41,957 nucleotides of DNA from Nitrosospira sp. (GTDB taxonomy: Bacteria; Pseudomonadota; Gammaproteobacteria; Burkholderiales; Nitrosomonadaceae), in contig JACDSH010000042.1 in assembly GCA_013450215.1 (NCBI GenBank), positions 1-41,957 on the forward strand, written 5' to 3'. Of this stretch, positions 1 to 8,616 are shown piece after piece; position 1 is the stretch's first letter, and the number at the start of each line of letters is the position of its first letter. The translations under genes and the position numbers were made by a program. The notes beneath the pieces were generated by a model that searched no databases, was not told the DNA's origin, and saw nothing but the letters and a program-made list of their open reading frames with translations.

Positions 1-139
1 CAAGCCTGACTGTAGTTCCTTTATGCAGCCCTGCCCTAACGAGCCTGGCTACAGCATCCTCCAAAATATCAGCGTCCTCCTATTCGGAAGCGCGATTTAT
101 TATTTACCGTTATCAGCACTTCAATTCTTTCGAGCCCCC

Positions 140-1345
140 TCAGTCCCAGCTGAGAGCCCCACCGGTCTGGTACTCGGTAACACGCGTCTCAAAGAAGTTC
201 TTCTCCTTCTTGAGATCCATCATCTCGGACATCCATGGGAAAGGGTTATTAGCACCAGGGTAGAGCGTATCCAGTCCGATCTGTTGGCACCGACGGTTGG
301 CAATGTATCTCAGATACTCCTTGAACATCGGCGCATTCATGCCCAATACGCCCCTCGGCATGGTGTCCTCTGCATACCGGTACTCCAACTCAACCGCTGT
401 CTGCATTAGTCCATTAATCTCATCTCGAAACTCCTTCGTCCAGAGCTGCGGGTTCTCCATCTTGATCTGGTTGATTACGTCAATCCCGAAGTTGCAGTGC
501 ATCGACTCATCCCTCAGGATGTACTGGTACTGCTCTGCTGCACCGGTCATCTTGTTCTGCCGACCCAGGGCCAGTATCTGAGTAAAACCTACGTAAAAAA
601 ACAGCCCCTCCATGATGCATGCGAATACGATCAAACTCCTCAGCAACTTCTGATCGGCCTCCAGAGTACCGGTCTCAAAGTGAGGGTCTGTCAGGGTATC
701 GATGAACGGAATCAGGAACTCGTCCTTATCACGGATTGAAGTGACCTCATGATAGGCATTGAAGATCTCGCCCTCGTCCAGACCCAGAGACTCAACGATG
801 TACTGATAGGCATGGGTATGAATTGCCTCCTCGAATGCCTGTCTCAGAAGATACTGCCGACACTCTGGATTGGTAATATGGCGGTATGTTCCGAGTACGA
901 TATTGTTCGCTGCTAACGAATCAGCCGTCACAAAGAATCCTAAATTTCGCTTAATCAGCCGCCTCTCATCCTCGGTCAGTCCATTAGGGTCCTTCCAGGT
1001 GGCGATATCCCGACTCATGTTTATTTCCTGGGGCATCCAGTGGTTGGCACATGCCGAGAGATACTTCTCCCATGCCCACTTATACTTGAACGGCACCAGC
1101 TGGTTCACATCTGCCTTGCAATTAATAATCTGCTTATCTTCGACCGATATCCGGCGGTTAGAACCCCCTCCTCCGGATTGATCATCCCCTCCACCATCAA
1201 CCCTCGTATCAGCATCCCCGACCAAGGTCATTCCACCTGCAACATGAAGCTTTTTCCCGCTCAAGGCCATCGGCTGCACGCCCCCTGATACAACCTGCAA
1301 CATCGGCGTTCCTGATTGCATTGTTTCATTCTCAATATTCAGCAC
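140..1345 (-). CDS. nrdB: Class Ia ribonucleotide reductase, beta (radical) subunit
   Basis: The protein (401 aa) holds the di-iron/tyrosyl radical that starts reduction of ribonucleoside diphosphates by NrdA. The ferritin-like core shows an iron-ligand and radical block EEAIHTHAY (residues 172-180), in which E173, H176 and Y180 match E115, H118 and radical Y122 of the E. coli enzyme. DESMHCNFG further on supplies the last Glu and His ligands. The tyrosine is present, so this is a conventional radical-bearing enzyme. Residues 1 to about 68 precede the conserved core and look like a flexible linker with Gly-rich stretches; many betaproteobacterial NrdB proteins have a variable extension here. 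The gene lies 33 bp after nrdA on the same strand, so the two are probably co-transcribed. The 139 bases beyond its stop contain no gene or terminator that I can see. Confidence 0.96.
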   Translation of the reverse strand: MLNIENETMQSGTPMLQVVSGGVQPMALSGKKLHVAGGMTLVGDADTRVDGGGDDQSGGGGSNRRISVEDKQIINCKADVNQLVPFKYKWAWEKYLSACANHWMPQEINMSRDIATWKDPNGLTEDERRLIKRNLGFFVTADSLAANNIVLGTYRHITNPECRQYLLRQAFEEAIHTHAYQYIVESLGLDEGEIFNAYHEVTSIRDKDEFLIPFIDTLTDPHFETGTLEADQKLLRSLIVFACIMEGLFFYVGFTQILALGRQNKMTGAAEQYQYILRDESMHCNFGIDVINQIKMENPQLWTKEFRDEINGLMQTAVELEYRYAEDTMPRGVLGMNAPMFKEYLRYIANRRCQQIGLDTLYPGANNPFPWMSEMMDLKKEKNFFETRVTEYQTGGALSWD

Positions 1346-1378
1346 AGTCTTCTCCTTTTATTCCTGACGATCTATGAA

Positions 1379-4234
1379 TTACTGGCAAGACTCACACTCT
1401 GGGGTATCGATAGAACAGTACTTTAGGTCTGTCGCTGTCGCAGCCGCACTCACCCCCCCATCCGCCGGCACAGCGTTCAATACGCCCGCGTTTACTGTGG
1501 ACTTCTCTGCCGAGGTTGCACCCAGTGTGCGCAGATAATAGGTCGTCTTAAGACCTCTCAGCCATGCCAACTTATAAGTCTCATCTAACTTCTTCCCAGA
1601 AACGCCCGCCATATAAATATTGAGCGACTGAGCCTGATCAATCCATTTTTGTCGTCTCGATGCCGCCTCGATCAGCCAGTGAGGCTCGACCTCAAATGCG
1701 GTGGCATAGAGCCTACGGATATCAGCCGGCGCCCGGTCTATCTTGCTCAGCGCCCCATCAAAATACTTAAGATCAGAGATCATCACCTCATCCCAGAGCC
1801 CGACCGCTCTCAAATCTTTTACCAGGCTCTCGTTTGCAATCGTGAACTCTCCCGACAAGTTGGACTTGACATAGAGGTTCTGGTAGGTCGGCTCGATACT
1901 GGCGGATACGCCGATGATGTTTGAGATGGTCGCGGTTGGCGCGATCGCGAGGCAGTTTGAATTACGCATCCCGTGCTGCTTGATGCGTTCACGCAAGAGC
2001 CCCCACTCTAAGGTCGACGAGCTGTCCACCTCGACATAGCCGCCACGCTCCTCTCTCAGTAAGTCGAGAGTATCCTGCGGCAAGATCCCACGATCCCACA
2101 AACTGCCCTGGTAGGATGCATAACACCCCCTCTCCTCGGCCAGTTCAGTCGAGGCCCAGTAGGCCTGATAGGCGACCGCCTCCATCGAATGGTCTGCGAA
2201 CTCAACCGCTTGCTCAGAAGCGTACGGAATTCGCAGCATATGCAGACAATCCTGAAACCCCATGATGCCCAGACCCACTGGGCGGTGTTTCAGGTTTGAA
2301 TTACGCGCCTTAGCAACGGCATAGAAGTTAATATCGATTACATTGTCCAGCATCCTCATGGCCGTTCTGATGGTACGCTTGAGCTTCTCGGTATCAAGCC
2401 TTCCGTCCTTGATGTGTGCTGACAAGTTAACCGATCCCAGATTACACACCGCGATCTCATCAGAGCTCGTATTTAATGTGATCTCCGTACAAAGATTAGA
2501 GCTATGCACGACCCCAACGTGATTCTGGGGAGACCGGATATTGCACGGGTCCTTGAAGGTGATCCATGGATGCCCAGTCTCGAACAGCATACTCAGCATC
2601 TTGCGCCATAGCTGCTGAGCGGGAACTTTTTTGTATAGGCTCAACTCGCCACGATCAGCCTTCTCCTCGTAGGCCAGATAAGCACTCTCAAAAGACTTGC
2701 CGAACTTCTCATGGAGGTCGGGCACATCCGATGGTGAGAATAGAGTCCACTCACCCCCCTCCATCACCCTCTTCATGAACATGTCCGGAACCCAGTTGGC
2801 GGTATTCATGTCATGGGTCCGGCGCCGGTCATCCCCTGTATTCTTTCGTAGCTCTAGGAACTCCTCTATATCAAGGTGCCATGTCTCTAGGTATGAGCAG
2901 ACAGCCCCCTTCCGCTTACCTCCTTGATTCACCGCAACTGCGGTATCTGATACCACCTTGAGAAAGGGAACCACTCCCTGAGACTTGCCATTGGTCCCCT
3001 TGATATGCGACCCCATCGCTCTCACCGCAGTCCAATCATTACCCAGACCACCAGCATACTTGGCGAGAAGCGCATTCTCTTTAATCGCCTCGTAAATACC
3101 GTCCAAGTTATCCGACACCGTGGTCAGATAGCACGACGATAGCTGAGACCGGCACGTACCCGAATTAAACAGAGTCGGTGTAGAGCTCATGAAATCAAAA
3201 CTCGACAGGACATGATAGAACTCGATCGCACGAGCCTCTCGGTCCACCTCATTCAGAGCAAGCCCCATCGCAACCCGCATAAAGAATGCCTGCGGTAATT
3301 CGATCCTCTGATCCTGCACATGCAAGAAATAACGGTCATACAGAGTCTGCAATCCTAGATAGCCAAACTTTAAATCTCGGCTGGCATCGAGCACCTTCGC
3401 CAATCGAGGCAGATCGAACTGAGCCATCCTGCCATCCAACAACTCGGCATCGATACCCCTCTTGATGAATTCGGGGAAGTATCCAGCGTATCGTGACAGC
3501 ATCTCTTCCTGTATTACCTCCTCACCCAGAACCTCGACCCGGATGGTATGCAACAATAGTCGCGCTGTCACGTAGCTATAGGCAGGCTCTTTCTCGATCA
3601 ATGCTCGGGCAGAGAGAATGACCGACTTCCTCACCTCCTCCGCCGGAACTCCATCGTACAGATCCTTTAGTGTGGCCTTGAGTATCAGCGTAGCGCTCAC
3701 CGTTTCGTTCAGCCCTGCGCAGGCAGACTCGATCAGCGCCAGCAAACGAACCGTATCAAGGGGGACTCTATTTCCACCCTCCATCACATGCAAGATACTG
3801 GCAGGCATCTCTGCCGCAATCGCAGCCTTTTGCCTTGCCCTCTCTCGAGTCCTTTCCTCTCGGTAGAGCACATAGGACCGCGCCACGTCGTGATCACCCG
3901 ATCTCATCAGAGCGAGCTCCACCTGGTCCTGGATATCCTCAATATGGAAGGTCCCACCTTCTGGCTGATGTCGTATCAGCGCGCTGACCACATTATTGGT
4001 CAGCTGACCGACCACCTCCCTCACTCTGGTTGAGACCGCACCCTGACCCCCATTCACAGCGATAAAGGCCTTGGTCATTGCGATGGAGATCTTGCTCGGT
4101 TCGAAAGAAACTACCGAGCCATTGCGGCGAATTATTTTGTGCTGGGAGTACCGCGAGTCTTGTGAGGTGGCAGCTGGAGAAAAGTCGTAATTGGGCGTTA
4201 GCACCGGATCGGTGTTGTCTGCTGCGAGCTGCAT
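1379..4234 (-). CDS. nrdA: Class Ia ribonucleotide reductase, alpha (catalytic) subunit
   Basis: This 951-residue subunit reduces NDPs to dNDPs. An N-terminal ATP-cone (about 33-130, RRNGSVVSFEPSKI) senses ATP/dATP, and residues about 150-240 look like a second cone-like or linker domain. The length fits the longer NrdA type known from Pseudomonas and betaproteobacteria. Catalytic residues visible: C368 (SSCYL) and C597 (AVCNLG) as the redox pair, N580/C582/E584 (SNLCTE) as the thiyl loop, Y899-Y900 (TYYLRT) for radical transfer, and a C-terminal CESCQ (C947, C950) that re-reduces the site. An AAGGAGAG ribosome site lies just upstream of the ATG at 4234. NrdR-like boxes lie about 100-145 bp upstream, so repression by NrdR is likely. 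Confidence 0.97.
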   Translation of the reverse strand: MQLAADNTDPVLTPNYDFSPAATSQDSRYSQHKIIRRNGSVVSFEPSKISIAMTKAFIAVNGGQGAVSTRVREVVGQLTNNVVSALIRHQPEGGTFHIEDIQDQVELALMRSGDHDVARSYVLYREERTRERARQKAAIAAEMPASILHVMEGGNRVPLDTVRLLALIESACAGLNETVSATLILKATLKDLYDGVPAEEVRKSVILSARALIEKEPAYSYVTARLLLHTIRVEVLGEEVIQEEMLSRYAGYFPEFIKRGIDAELLDGRMAQFDLPRLAKVLDASRDLKFGYLGLQTLYDRYFLHVQDQRIELPQAFFMRVAMGLALNEVDREARAIEFYHVLSSFDFMSSTPTLFNSGTCRSQLSSCYLTTVSDNLDGIYEAIKENALLAKYAGGLGNDWTAVRAMGSHIKGTNGKSQGVVPFLKVVSDTAVAVNQGGKRKGAVCSYLETWHLDIEEFLELRKNTGDDRRRTHDMNTANWVPDMFMKRVMEGGEWTLFSPSDVPDLHEKFGKSFESAYLAYEEKADRGELSLYKKVPAQQLWRKMLSMLFETGHPWITFKDPCNIRSPQNHVGVVHSSNLCTEITLNTSSDEIAVCNLGSVNLSAHIKDGRLDTEKLKRTIRTAMRMLDNVIDINFYAVAKARNSNLKHRPVGLGIMGFQDCLHMLRIPYASEQAVEFADHSMEAVAYQAYWASTELAEERGCYASYQGSLWDRGILPQDTLDLLREERGGYVEVDSSSTLEWGLLRERIKQHGMRNSNCLAIAPTATISNIIGVSASIEPTYQNLYVKSNLSGEFTIANESLVKDLRAVGLWDEVMISDLKYFDGALSKIDRAPADIRRLYATAFEVEPHWLIEAASRRQKWIDQAQSLNIYMAGVSGKKLDETYKLAWLRGLKTTYYLRTLGATSAEKSTVNAGVLNAVPADGGVSAAATATDLKYCSIDTPECESCQ

Positions 4235-4331
4235 ATCGAACTCTCCTTATATATTCTGTTTCTATTGCAATACTAAACGGGCAGCACCCCTCCTCATGTT
4301 ATATCAGGACAGATAGCCAGCATGTCCATTG

Positions 4332-4349
4332 ACTACTACATCTAGTAGT
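4332..4349. promoter_or_regulatory. NrdR-box-like operator, proximal copy
   Basis: This is a perfect inverted repeat with 7-bp arms (ACTACTA / TAGTAGT) around CATC. Its inner CTA-N4-TAG core matches the heart of the NrdR box consensus. It lies in the leader of nrdA, and its centre (4340.5) is 32 bp from the centre of the next palindrome, about three helical turns. Paired boxes with this phasing are typical of NrdR control of ribonucleotide reductase operons. NrdR itself is not in the window. Confidence 0.75.
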
Positions 4350-4366
4350 TCATTAAATCATATTCA

Positions 4367-4378
4367 ACTATTAATAGT
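4367..4378. promoter_or_regulatory. NrdR-box-like operator, distal copy
   Basis: This perfect 12-bp palindrome, ACTATTAATAGT, again has the CTA-N4-TAG core. Together with 4332-4349 it forms a phased pair in front of nrdAB. On the minus strand a TATAAT hexamer lies at 4409-4414, but I see no convincing -35 for it, so the exact promoter position relative to the boxes is uncertain. The rest of the 4235-4525 gap is AT-rich and contains no gene. Confidence 0.75.
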
Positions 4379-4525
4379 ATTTGCATATGGAAGTGTAGTT
4401 TTGTATAAATTATAAAATAATGCAAGCATTTTTTACGAATATCGCTAAATAAAAAATTATAAATCTAGGTACCCCGAGTCATGCCCTTTGATACTTCTAA
4501 TCAGATCTCTCAACACCGACGTAAC

Positions 4526-5278
4526 TTATTGTGAGATGCCGATCAATGCACCCCGATCAAGAAGGTCTCTCATCACCACCAGACCCCCCTCAATCACGGC
4601 CCCCGGTTCAGGATGTTGACTCTCTTTAGCGATAGTCTCAAGCGCTCTCCGGCCGGTGTTCTTCGTGTTCCCGAACAGACCTAGCAGTCTTGTGGTGAAT
4701 GCATTGATCTCCATGAATTGAACCTGATCACCCGCATCGCGGAATACCAGCAGGTAGGTCTCTGCCGGCACAACTCTGACACCTGACTCGATGCGATGGA
4801 CGGGCCAGTGATAATGCAGACTCGCAAGAACCGGATTCAGAACCGGACGCCCCTCGAGCAGGTCCCCCTCTCGGTCGATTTGATTCCAGTCCGGCTCACG
4901 GGTTGATATAGAGAGCACCAACTCAATCCACTCGTAGTGAGCGAGCTCTATCATGTATCTAGGGTCACTCGCAGACGGGTTCCACTCGTCCTTCAAAAAG
5001 TGGATGAACTCGTCCGGTATCTGACGAAAGAATGGTGACTGGCAGCGGTGTTTGGCTAAGAAGGCCCTCACCAATCTCGTCCAACGGCGCAGCCCTAAAA
5101 CCTCTCTCAGTACGGGAAAGCAGGTCAGGAGGAAGCTCTCTATATTTTTGTAGACCAGGCCCTCGTATACCCGCATCCGCCTCGCTTCAATCCCGCTCGG
5201 ACATGGATGTTTTTTAGGATCTCTCAGATGAGCGGTAAACTCATACTGAAATCGCTGAAATTCAAGAGGTGCTAGCAT
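4526..5278 (-). CDS. DUF2063 partner protein of the MNIO enzyme (HvfC/BufC-like)
   Basis: The 250-residue protein has an N-terminal DUF2063 domain (about 5-95; RRMRVYEGLVYKNIESFL followed by a FPVL segment) and a C-terminal domain with HYHWPVHRI and FMEINAFT, as in the HvfC/NGO1945 family. In this family the protein partners a DUF692 MNIO enzyme and is thought to recognise or deliver the precursor peptide; old annotations as a DNA-binding protein are unsupported. I chose the ATG at 5278 because AGGAAAG stands correctly before it. A longer frame opening at 5329 would overlap the upstream gene by 68 bp and has no ribosome site. Even so, the gene overlaps the end of the MNIO gene by 17 bp, which suggests translational coupling. 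It is the last gene of the cluster. Confidence 0.88.
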   Translation of the reverse strand: MLAPLEFQRFQYEFTAHLRDPKKHPCPSGIEARRMRVYEGLVYKNIESFLLTCFPVLREVLGLRRWTRLVRAFLAKHRCQSPFFRQIPDEFIHFLKDEWNPSASDPRYMIELAHYEWIELVLSISTREPDWNQIDREGDLLEGRPVLNPVLASLHYHWPVHRIESGVRVVPAETYLLVFRDAGDQVQFMEINAFTTRLLGLFGNTKNTGRRALETIAKESQHPEPGAVIEGGLVVMRDLLDRGALIGISQ

Positions 5279-6110
5279 CTCTTTCCTGGCTGTATCTCGC
5301 CTGATTCTGGGCGATACGTTTAACCTCAATCATCAACTGATCAAGTGGCGGGATATTAAAGTCCCTCTCCAGCAGTGTCGGCAACACCCCATGGATGCGG
5401 TAGGACTCATCCAACAGCGACCAAACAGGCTCGATCACGTCCTCACCATGGGTATCGATGACCAGATCCTCATCCTCCTGATAGTGTCCTGCCATGTGCA
5501 GGTAGACAATACGCTCCGCTGGCATGGAACGGATAAACTCAATCGGGTCGTAGTCGTGGTTGATGCTGTTGACGTACACATTATTCACGTCGAGATGCAG
5601 ATCACAGTCCGCTTCCACTAAAACGGACCGGATAAAATCGACCTCACTCATCTCGGCAATGGGCGCCTGCAAATAAAAAGAGGCATTCTCTATCGCGATA
5701 CGGCGCTGCAGAATATCTTGAGTGATCCGTATCCGCGAGGAGACATACCTCACAGCCTCCTCGGTGAAGGGGATTGGTAATAGATCGTACAGATGTCCAT
5801 CATCAGAACAGTAGGATAGATGCTCGGTGTAGAGCAGTACTTGGTGCTGATCGAGGAACCTCTTGATCTTATAAAGCAGATCCTCATCCAAAGGGGATGG
5901 GCTCCCGATTGAGAGCGACAGCCCGTGACAGACGAATGGATATCGTTCGGTGAATCTACGCAGGTCACGCCCCAGCGAACCACCGATATCGATCCAGTTT
6001 TCGGGTGCTACCTCAAAAAAATCGATACCGTCTGGGACATGCTCCTTCAGCGAGGGGATCATCTCTCGCCGAAATCCCAGACCCGCGCCTGTAAGTTTTA
6101 GGCGGCTCAT
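5262..6110 (-). CDS. DUF692 multinuclear non-haem iron oxidase (MNIO; HvfB/BufB-like)
   Basis: The 282-residue TIM-barrel enzyme belongs to the DUF692 family that uses two or three irons and oxygen to modify cysteines in ribosomal peptides (MbnB in methanobactin, HvfB and BufB in copper-related peptides). Candidate ligands are spread as expected: H62 (CHGLSLSIG), E96-H97 (TEHLSYC), E141 (AIENAS), D174 (LDVNNVYVN), H205 and H209 (YLHMAGH), D219 and H221 (IDTHG), and E248 (LERDFN). It sits between a small secreted Cys-motif protein and a DUF2063 protein on one strand, the canonical precursor-enzyme-partner order. Its ribosome site is weak (AAGAG), which would keep enzyme levels below those of the precursor. 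The identity of the modification (thiooxazole, oxazolone/thioamide or other) cannot be read from the sequence. Confidence 0.93.
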   Translation of the reverse strand: MSRLKLTGAGLGFRREMIPSLKEHVPDGIDFFEVAPENWIDIGGSLGRDLRRFTERYPFVCHGLSLSIGSPSPLDEDLLYKIKRFLDQHQVLLYTEHLSYCSDDGHLYDLLPIPFTEEAVRYVSSRIRITQDILQRRIAIENASFYLQAPIAEMSEVDFIRSVLVEADCDLHLDVNNVYVNSINHDYDPIEFIRSMPAERIVYLHMAGHYQEDEDLVIDTHGEDVIEPVWSLLDESYRIHGVLPTLLERDFNIPPLDQLMIEVKRIAQNQARYSQERDASTS

Positions 6111-6183
6111 GGCTCTTGCGCGCGACTATATACCCATGCCGAGATACTCGCCCTCACGATAGCCCGAAACCGCCGCCTCTCAT

Positions 6184-6546
6184 TTATTTCTTCTTGGCGA
6201 GCTCGCCCTTACCCAGCTCGGTCTTTTCAATAAATCCGTCCTTGTTGGCGTCCATATGCTCGAACATGACATCATGATGCTTGCTCCATTCTTCCTTGCT
6301 GACCTTGCCGTCCTTATTGGTATCCGCCATGGTCACACCACACATCCCCTCAGTGGTCTTCATTGATCCACACTTACCCTGTCCACACTTGCCCTCTCCA
6401 GCCTTCACTTGTGCGACCATGTAGCCTTTATCCAGGGGCTGAGCTACGAATGGGTTATCGGCGGCAGCGGCGATTGGTGCCACTCCGAGAGTGGCCGCAA
6501 AGGCGGATCCAACAGCGATTGAAATGACCGATTTTTTGTAGAGCAT
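6184..6546 (-). CDS. Secreted EGKCG-motif, EF-hand protein; probable MNIO substrate (bufferin/HvfA-like)
   Basis: The 120-residue protein begins with a Sec signal peptide (hydrophobic core about 8-28, likely cleavage near A29/D30). The mature part contains a Cys-Gly cluster EGKCGQGKCG (51-60) and EGMCG (66-70), giving three cysteines (54, 59, 69) that resemble the EGKCG motifs modified by HvfB-type enzymes. Two textbook EF-hand loops follow, DTNKDGKVSKEE (75-86) and DANKDGFIEKTE (99-110), and the tail is Lys-rich. The ribosome site AGGAG is 7 nt before the ATG. It is first in a three-gene cluster, 73 bp before the MNIO gene, so it is the obvious substrate. Family knowledge suggests copper sequestration in the periplasm; EF-hands suggest Ca2+ binding. 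Substrate status and metal are inferred. The 278 bp upstream contain no other gene. Confidence 0.85.
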   Translation of the reverse strand: MLYKKSVISIAVGSAFAATLGVAPIAAAADNPFVAQPLDKGYMVAQVKAGEGKCGQGKCGSMKTTEGMCGVTMADTNKDGKVSKEEWSKHHDVMFEHMDANKDGFIEKTELGKGELAKKK

Positions 6547-6824
6547 AATGATCTCCTATGTGCATAAAAAATTTTTGCGTCACAGTCTGCTGACAAATCC
6601 AGCAAAAGCTTGCTACCGATAATTCGCGAACCGAACCCCTCTCAGGGTAGATCGCTTGCTATGTCGGATCGAGTTTTAGGGTCGTGACAGCCCCGCCAAA
6701 AAAGCATAGCACAACTCCTCTCTAGAAGCCCCCTTCGAGCAGAGGCGGAAGACCTCTCGACAAGCAACACTCACATAATAACGAAGAAGCTCACTGCGAG
6801 CTATCAGTCACGACCCGACCTGAG

Positions 6825-7730
6825 TCAAGTACGATTCGCTGCAAATGCACGCGCTGCCCTTGATCCGGAGGGCCTTCCCAAAAAGTTGCAGATGAAGTTA
6901 CCAGCAGAGATCAGTCTATCCATATCTACGCCCGTCTCGATCCCCATTCCATTTAGCATATAGAGTAGGTCTTCACTCGCCACATTACCGGATGCGCCGG
7001 GCGCATACGGGCACCCGCCCAGACCCGCTACCGAAGAGTCGAGCACGCTGATACCGCACTCTAGAGCAGAATAAGCATTGGCAAGTGCTTGACCATAGGT
7101 GTCATGAAAGTGTCCTGCAAGATTCTTCAGTGGCACCCTCCCCGCCACCACCTCGATCAGGCTCCGCGTCTTGCCCGGGGTGCCAGTCCCGATTGTGTCC
7201 CCCAGGGAAACTTCATAGCAACCCATGCGTAATAACTCTGCCGCGATATCTGCCACCCTATCCGGCTCTACTGATCCCTCGTATGGGCACCCGAGGACAC
7301 AGGATATATATCCCCTCACCCTCACCCCACCCGCCTGGGCGACAACACATATCTCATCAAAACGTGCCAACCCCTGCTCGATAGAGCAGTTGGTATTCCT
7401 GCTCGAAAAAGTCTCGCTCGCACTCGAGAATACGGCGATCTCGCTAACCCCAGCGGCTAATGCCGCTATGAGGCCCTGCATGTTAGGAACCAGCGCTGGA
7501 TAGCTCACCCCGGGCCACTTGTTTATACCTGCCATGACCGCCGCATGATCCGCCATTTGCGGCACCCACTTCGGCGACACAAATGCGGCCGACTCCACCA
7601 CGGACAGACCCGCCTTCGAGAGTCTCTCAATCAGCTCGATCTTGACTGAGGTCGGCACACTGATGGATTCATTCTGCAGACCGTCACGCGGCCCGACCTC
7701 AACTATCTTTACATACTCTGGAAGACCCAT
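6825..7730 (-). CDS. mvaB: Hydroxymethylglutaryl-CoA lyase
   Basis: This 301-residue TIM-barrel lyase cleaves 3-hydroxy-3-methylglutaryl-CoA to acetoacetate and acetyl-CoA, the last step of leucine breakdown. It shows [11 protein letters not shown] (catalytic Asp/Arg region) at the N-terminus, the metal-binding HFHDTYGQ, and the C-terminal signature [14 protein letters not shown] with the conserved cysteine. The start at 7730 has GGAAAGAGGG before it. No other leucine-catabolic gene is next to it, so its physiological partner genes must lie elsewhere, or the enzyme serves another acyl-CoA. It is divergent from the gene starting near 7898, with shared control DNA of about 170 bp. Related HMGL-type aldolases are the main alternative, but the signature strongly favours the lyase. 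Confidence 0.93.
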   Translation of the reverse strand: MGLPEYVKIVEVGPRDGLQNESISVPTSVKIELIERLSKAGLSVVESAAFVSPKWVPQMADHAAVMAGINKWPGVSYPALVPNMQGLIAALAAGVSEIAVFSSASETFSSRNTNCSIEQGLARFDEICVVAQAGGVRVRGYISCVLGCPYEGSVEPDRVADIAAELLRMGCYEVSLGDTIGTGTPGKTRSLIEVVAGRVPLKNLAGHFHDTYGQALANAYSALECGISVLDSSVAGLGGCPYAPGASGNVASEDLLYMLNGMGIETGVDMDRLISAGNFICNFLGRPSGSRAARAFAANRT

Positions 7731-7897
7731 TCCCTCTTTCCTTTTTTTGCCATATAAATTATTTCAACATGCAACCGCTACTGCCATCACCTCTCAGATT
7801 AGGATGATTCATCCCCCCTCAACAAATCGCACGCCAGTATATAATGTCTCCTTTCATAAATTCAAAGTCAGTTTGGATATGGCTCACAACTACCGCG

Positions 7898-8548
7898 ATG
7901 AATGACACAAAAGTAGATCAGGGAATGTCGACGATCGATTCCTGTACTCGGCACGGGGAAGAGGTGCTGGCCACTCAGCAACTCCTGATTAAGGAAAGGG
8001 GGTACGATTTTGCTCCCGAGTTCAAGCAGATGACGACCCATCTCTATCTGGTCGGGGTTATGTGGCGCCATGGAGAGGACCTTGATCTATCGATTGATGC
8101 CCGTGATCATGCCTTTGACGCATTGGCCTCGCTGCTGGTTAACCGAGGCATGAGAAAGAAAGAGGCCGAGAAACGGATTGCATTCCTCCGCGGCATGTCT
8201 CGTTTAGAAGATGGTGGCGATACGCTTGCCATCACTGCCGGCTACCAGGCGTCTCCCGGTGACCCTGCTCTGCTCACAGTCTTTGATGAGTACCTTGATG
8301 AGGTACGGGTCTCGGGTGCCCTCTGGCGGCTCTATGACCGCGGCAAGAAGACTATGTTCATAGGTGGCGGTGCGGCGGCCTTTGTCGCGATATGGTTTGT
8401 AACGATCTTCATACCTGATAGTGGCGCGATATCGATACTCGCCGTGGGCGTCGTTGCCGCCGGTCTGGTCGTTATTCCGACCTTCCTGATTGGCTTACTG
8501 TTCTACCGGAAGAAGATCAAGAAGGCCGACCCGAAAATGGCTCCATAG
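7898..8548 (+). CDS. Hypothetical protein with two C-terminal membrane segments
   Basis: I do not recognise this family. Residues 1-150 (counting from the ATG at 7898) are soluble, charged and probably helical, with the segment [18 protein letters not shown] and a Lys/Glu-rich stretch after it. Two hydrophobic segments follow (about 153-172 and 177-203), and the C-terminus is strongly basic ([11 protein letters not shown]), which suggests an inner-membrane protein with both ends in the cytoplasm. The start is uncertain: the frame opens at 7844, but that ATG overlaps a TATAAT hexamer (7840-7845) that may be a -10 element; 7898 and 7925 are alternatives, and only the last has a Shine-Dalgarno-like GGGA, placed rather close. 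It precedes folD by 68 bp on the same strand. Confidence 0.72.
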   Translation: MNDTKVDQGMSTIDSCTRHGEEVLATQQLLIKERGYDFAPEFKQMTTHLYLVGVMWRHGEDLDLSIDARDHAFDALASLLVNRGMRKKEAEKRIAFLRGMSRLEDGGDTLAITAGYQASPGDPALLTVFDEYLDEVRVSGALWRLYDRGKKTMFIGGGAAAFVAIWFVTIFIPDSGAISILAVGVVAAGLVVIPTFLIGLLFYRKKIKKADPKMAP

Positions 8549-8616
8549 CCGCGGGTAACACCAGGGGTAGTTCCACCCGTATTAACACGAAACGATATGG
8601 CTGGTTCAAACAAATA

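Noticed and set aside
4526-5278. DNA-binding regulator role for the DUF2063 protein
   Set aside because: That label derives from old family annotation. No helix-turn-helix is visible, and the MNIO neighbour indicates a peptide-modification partner.
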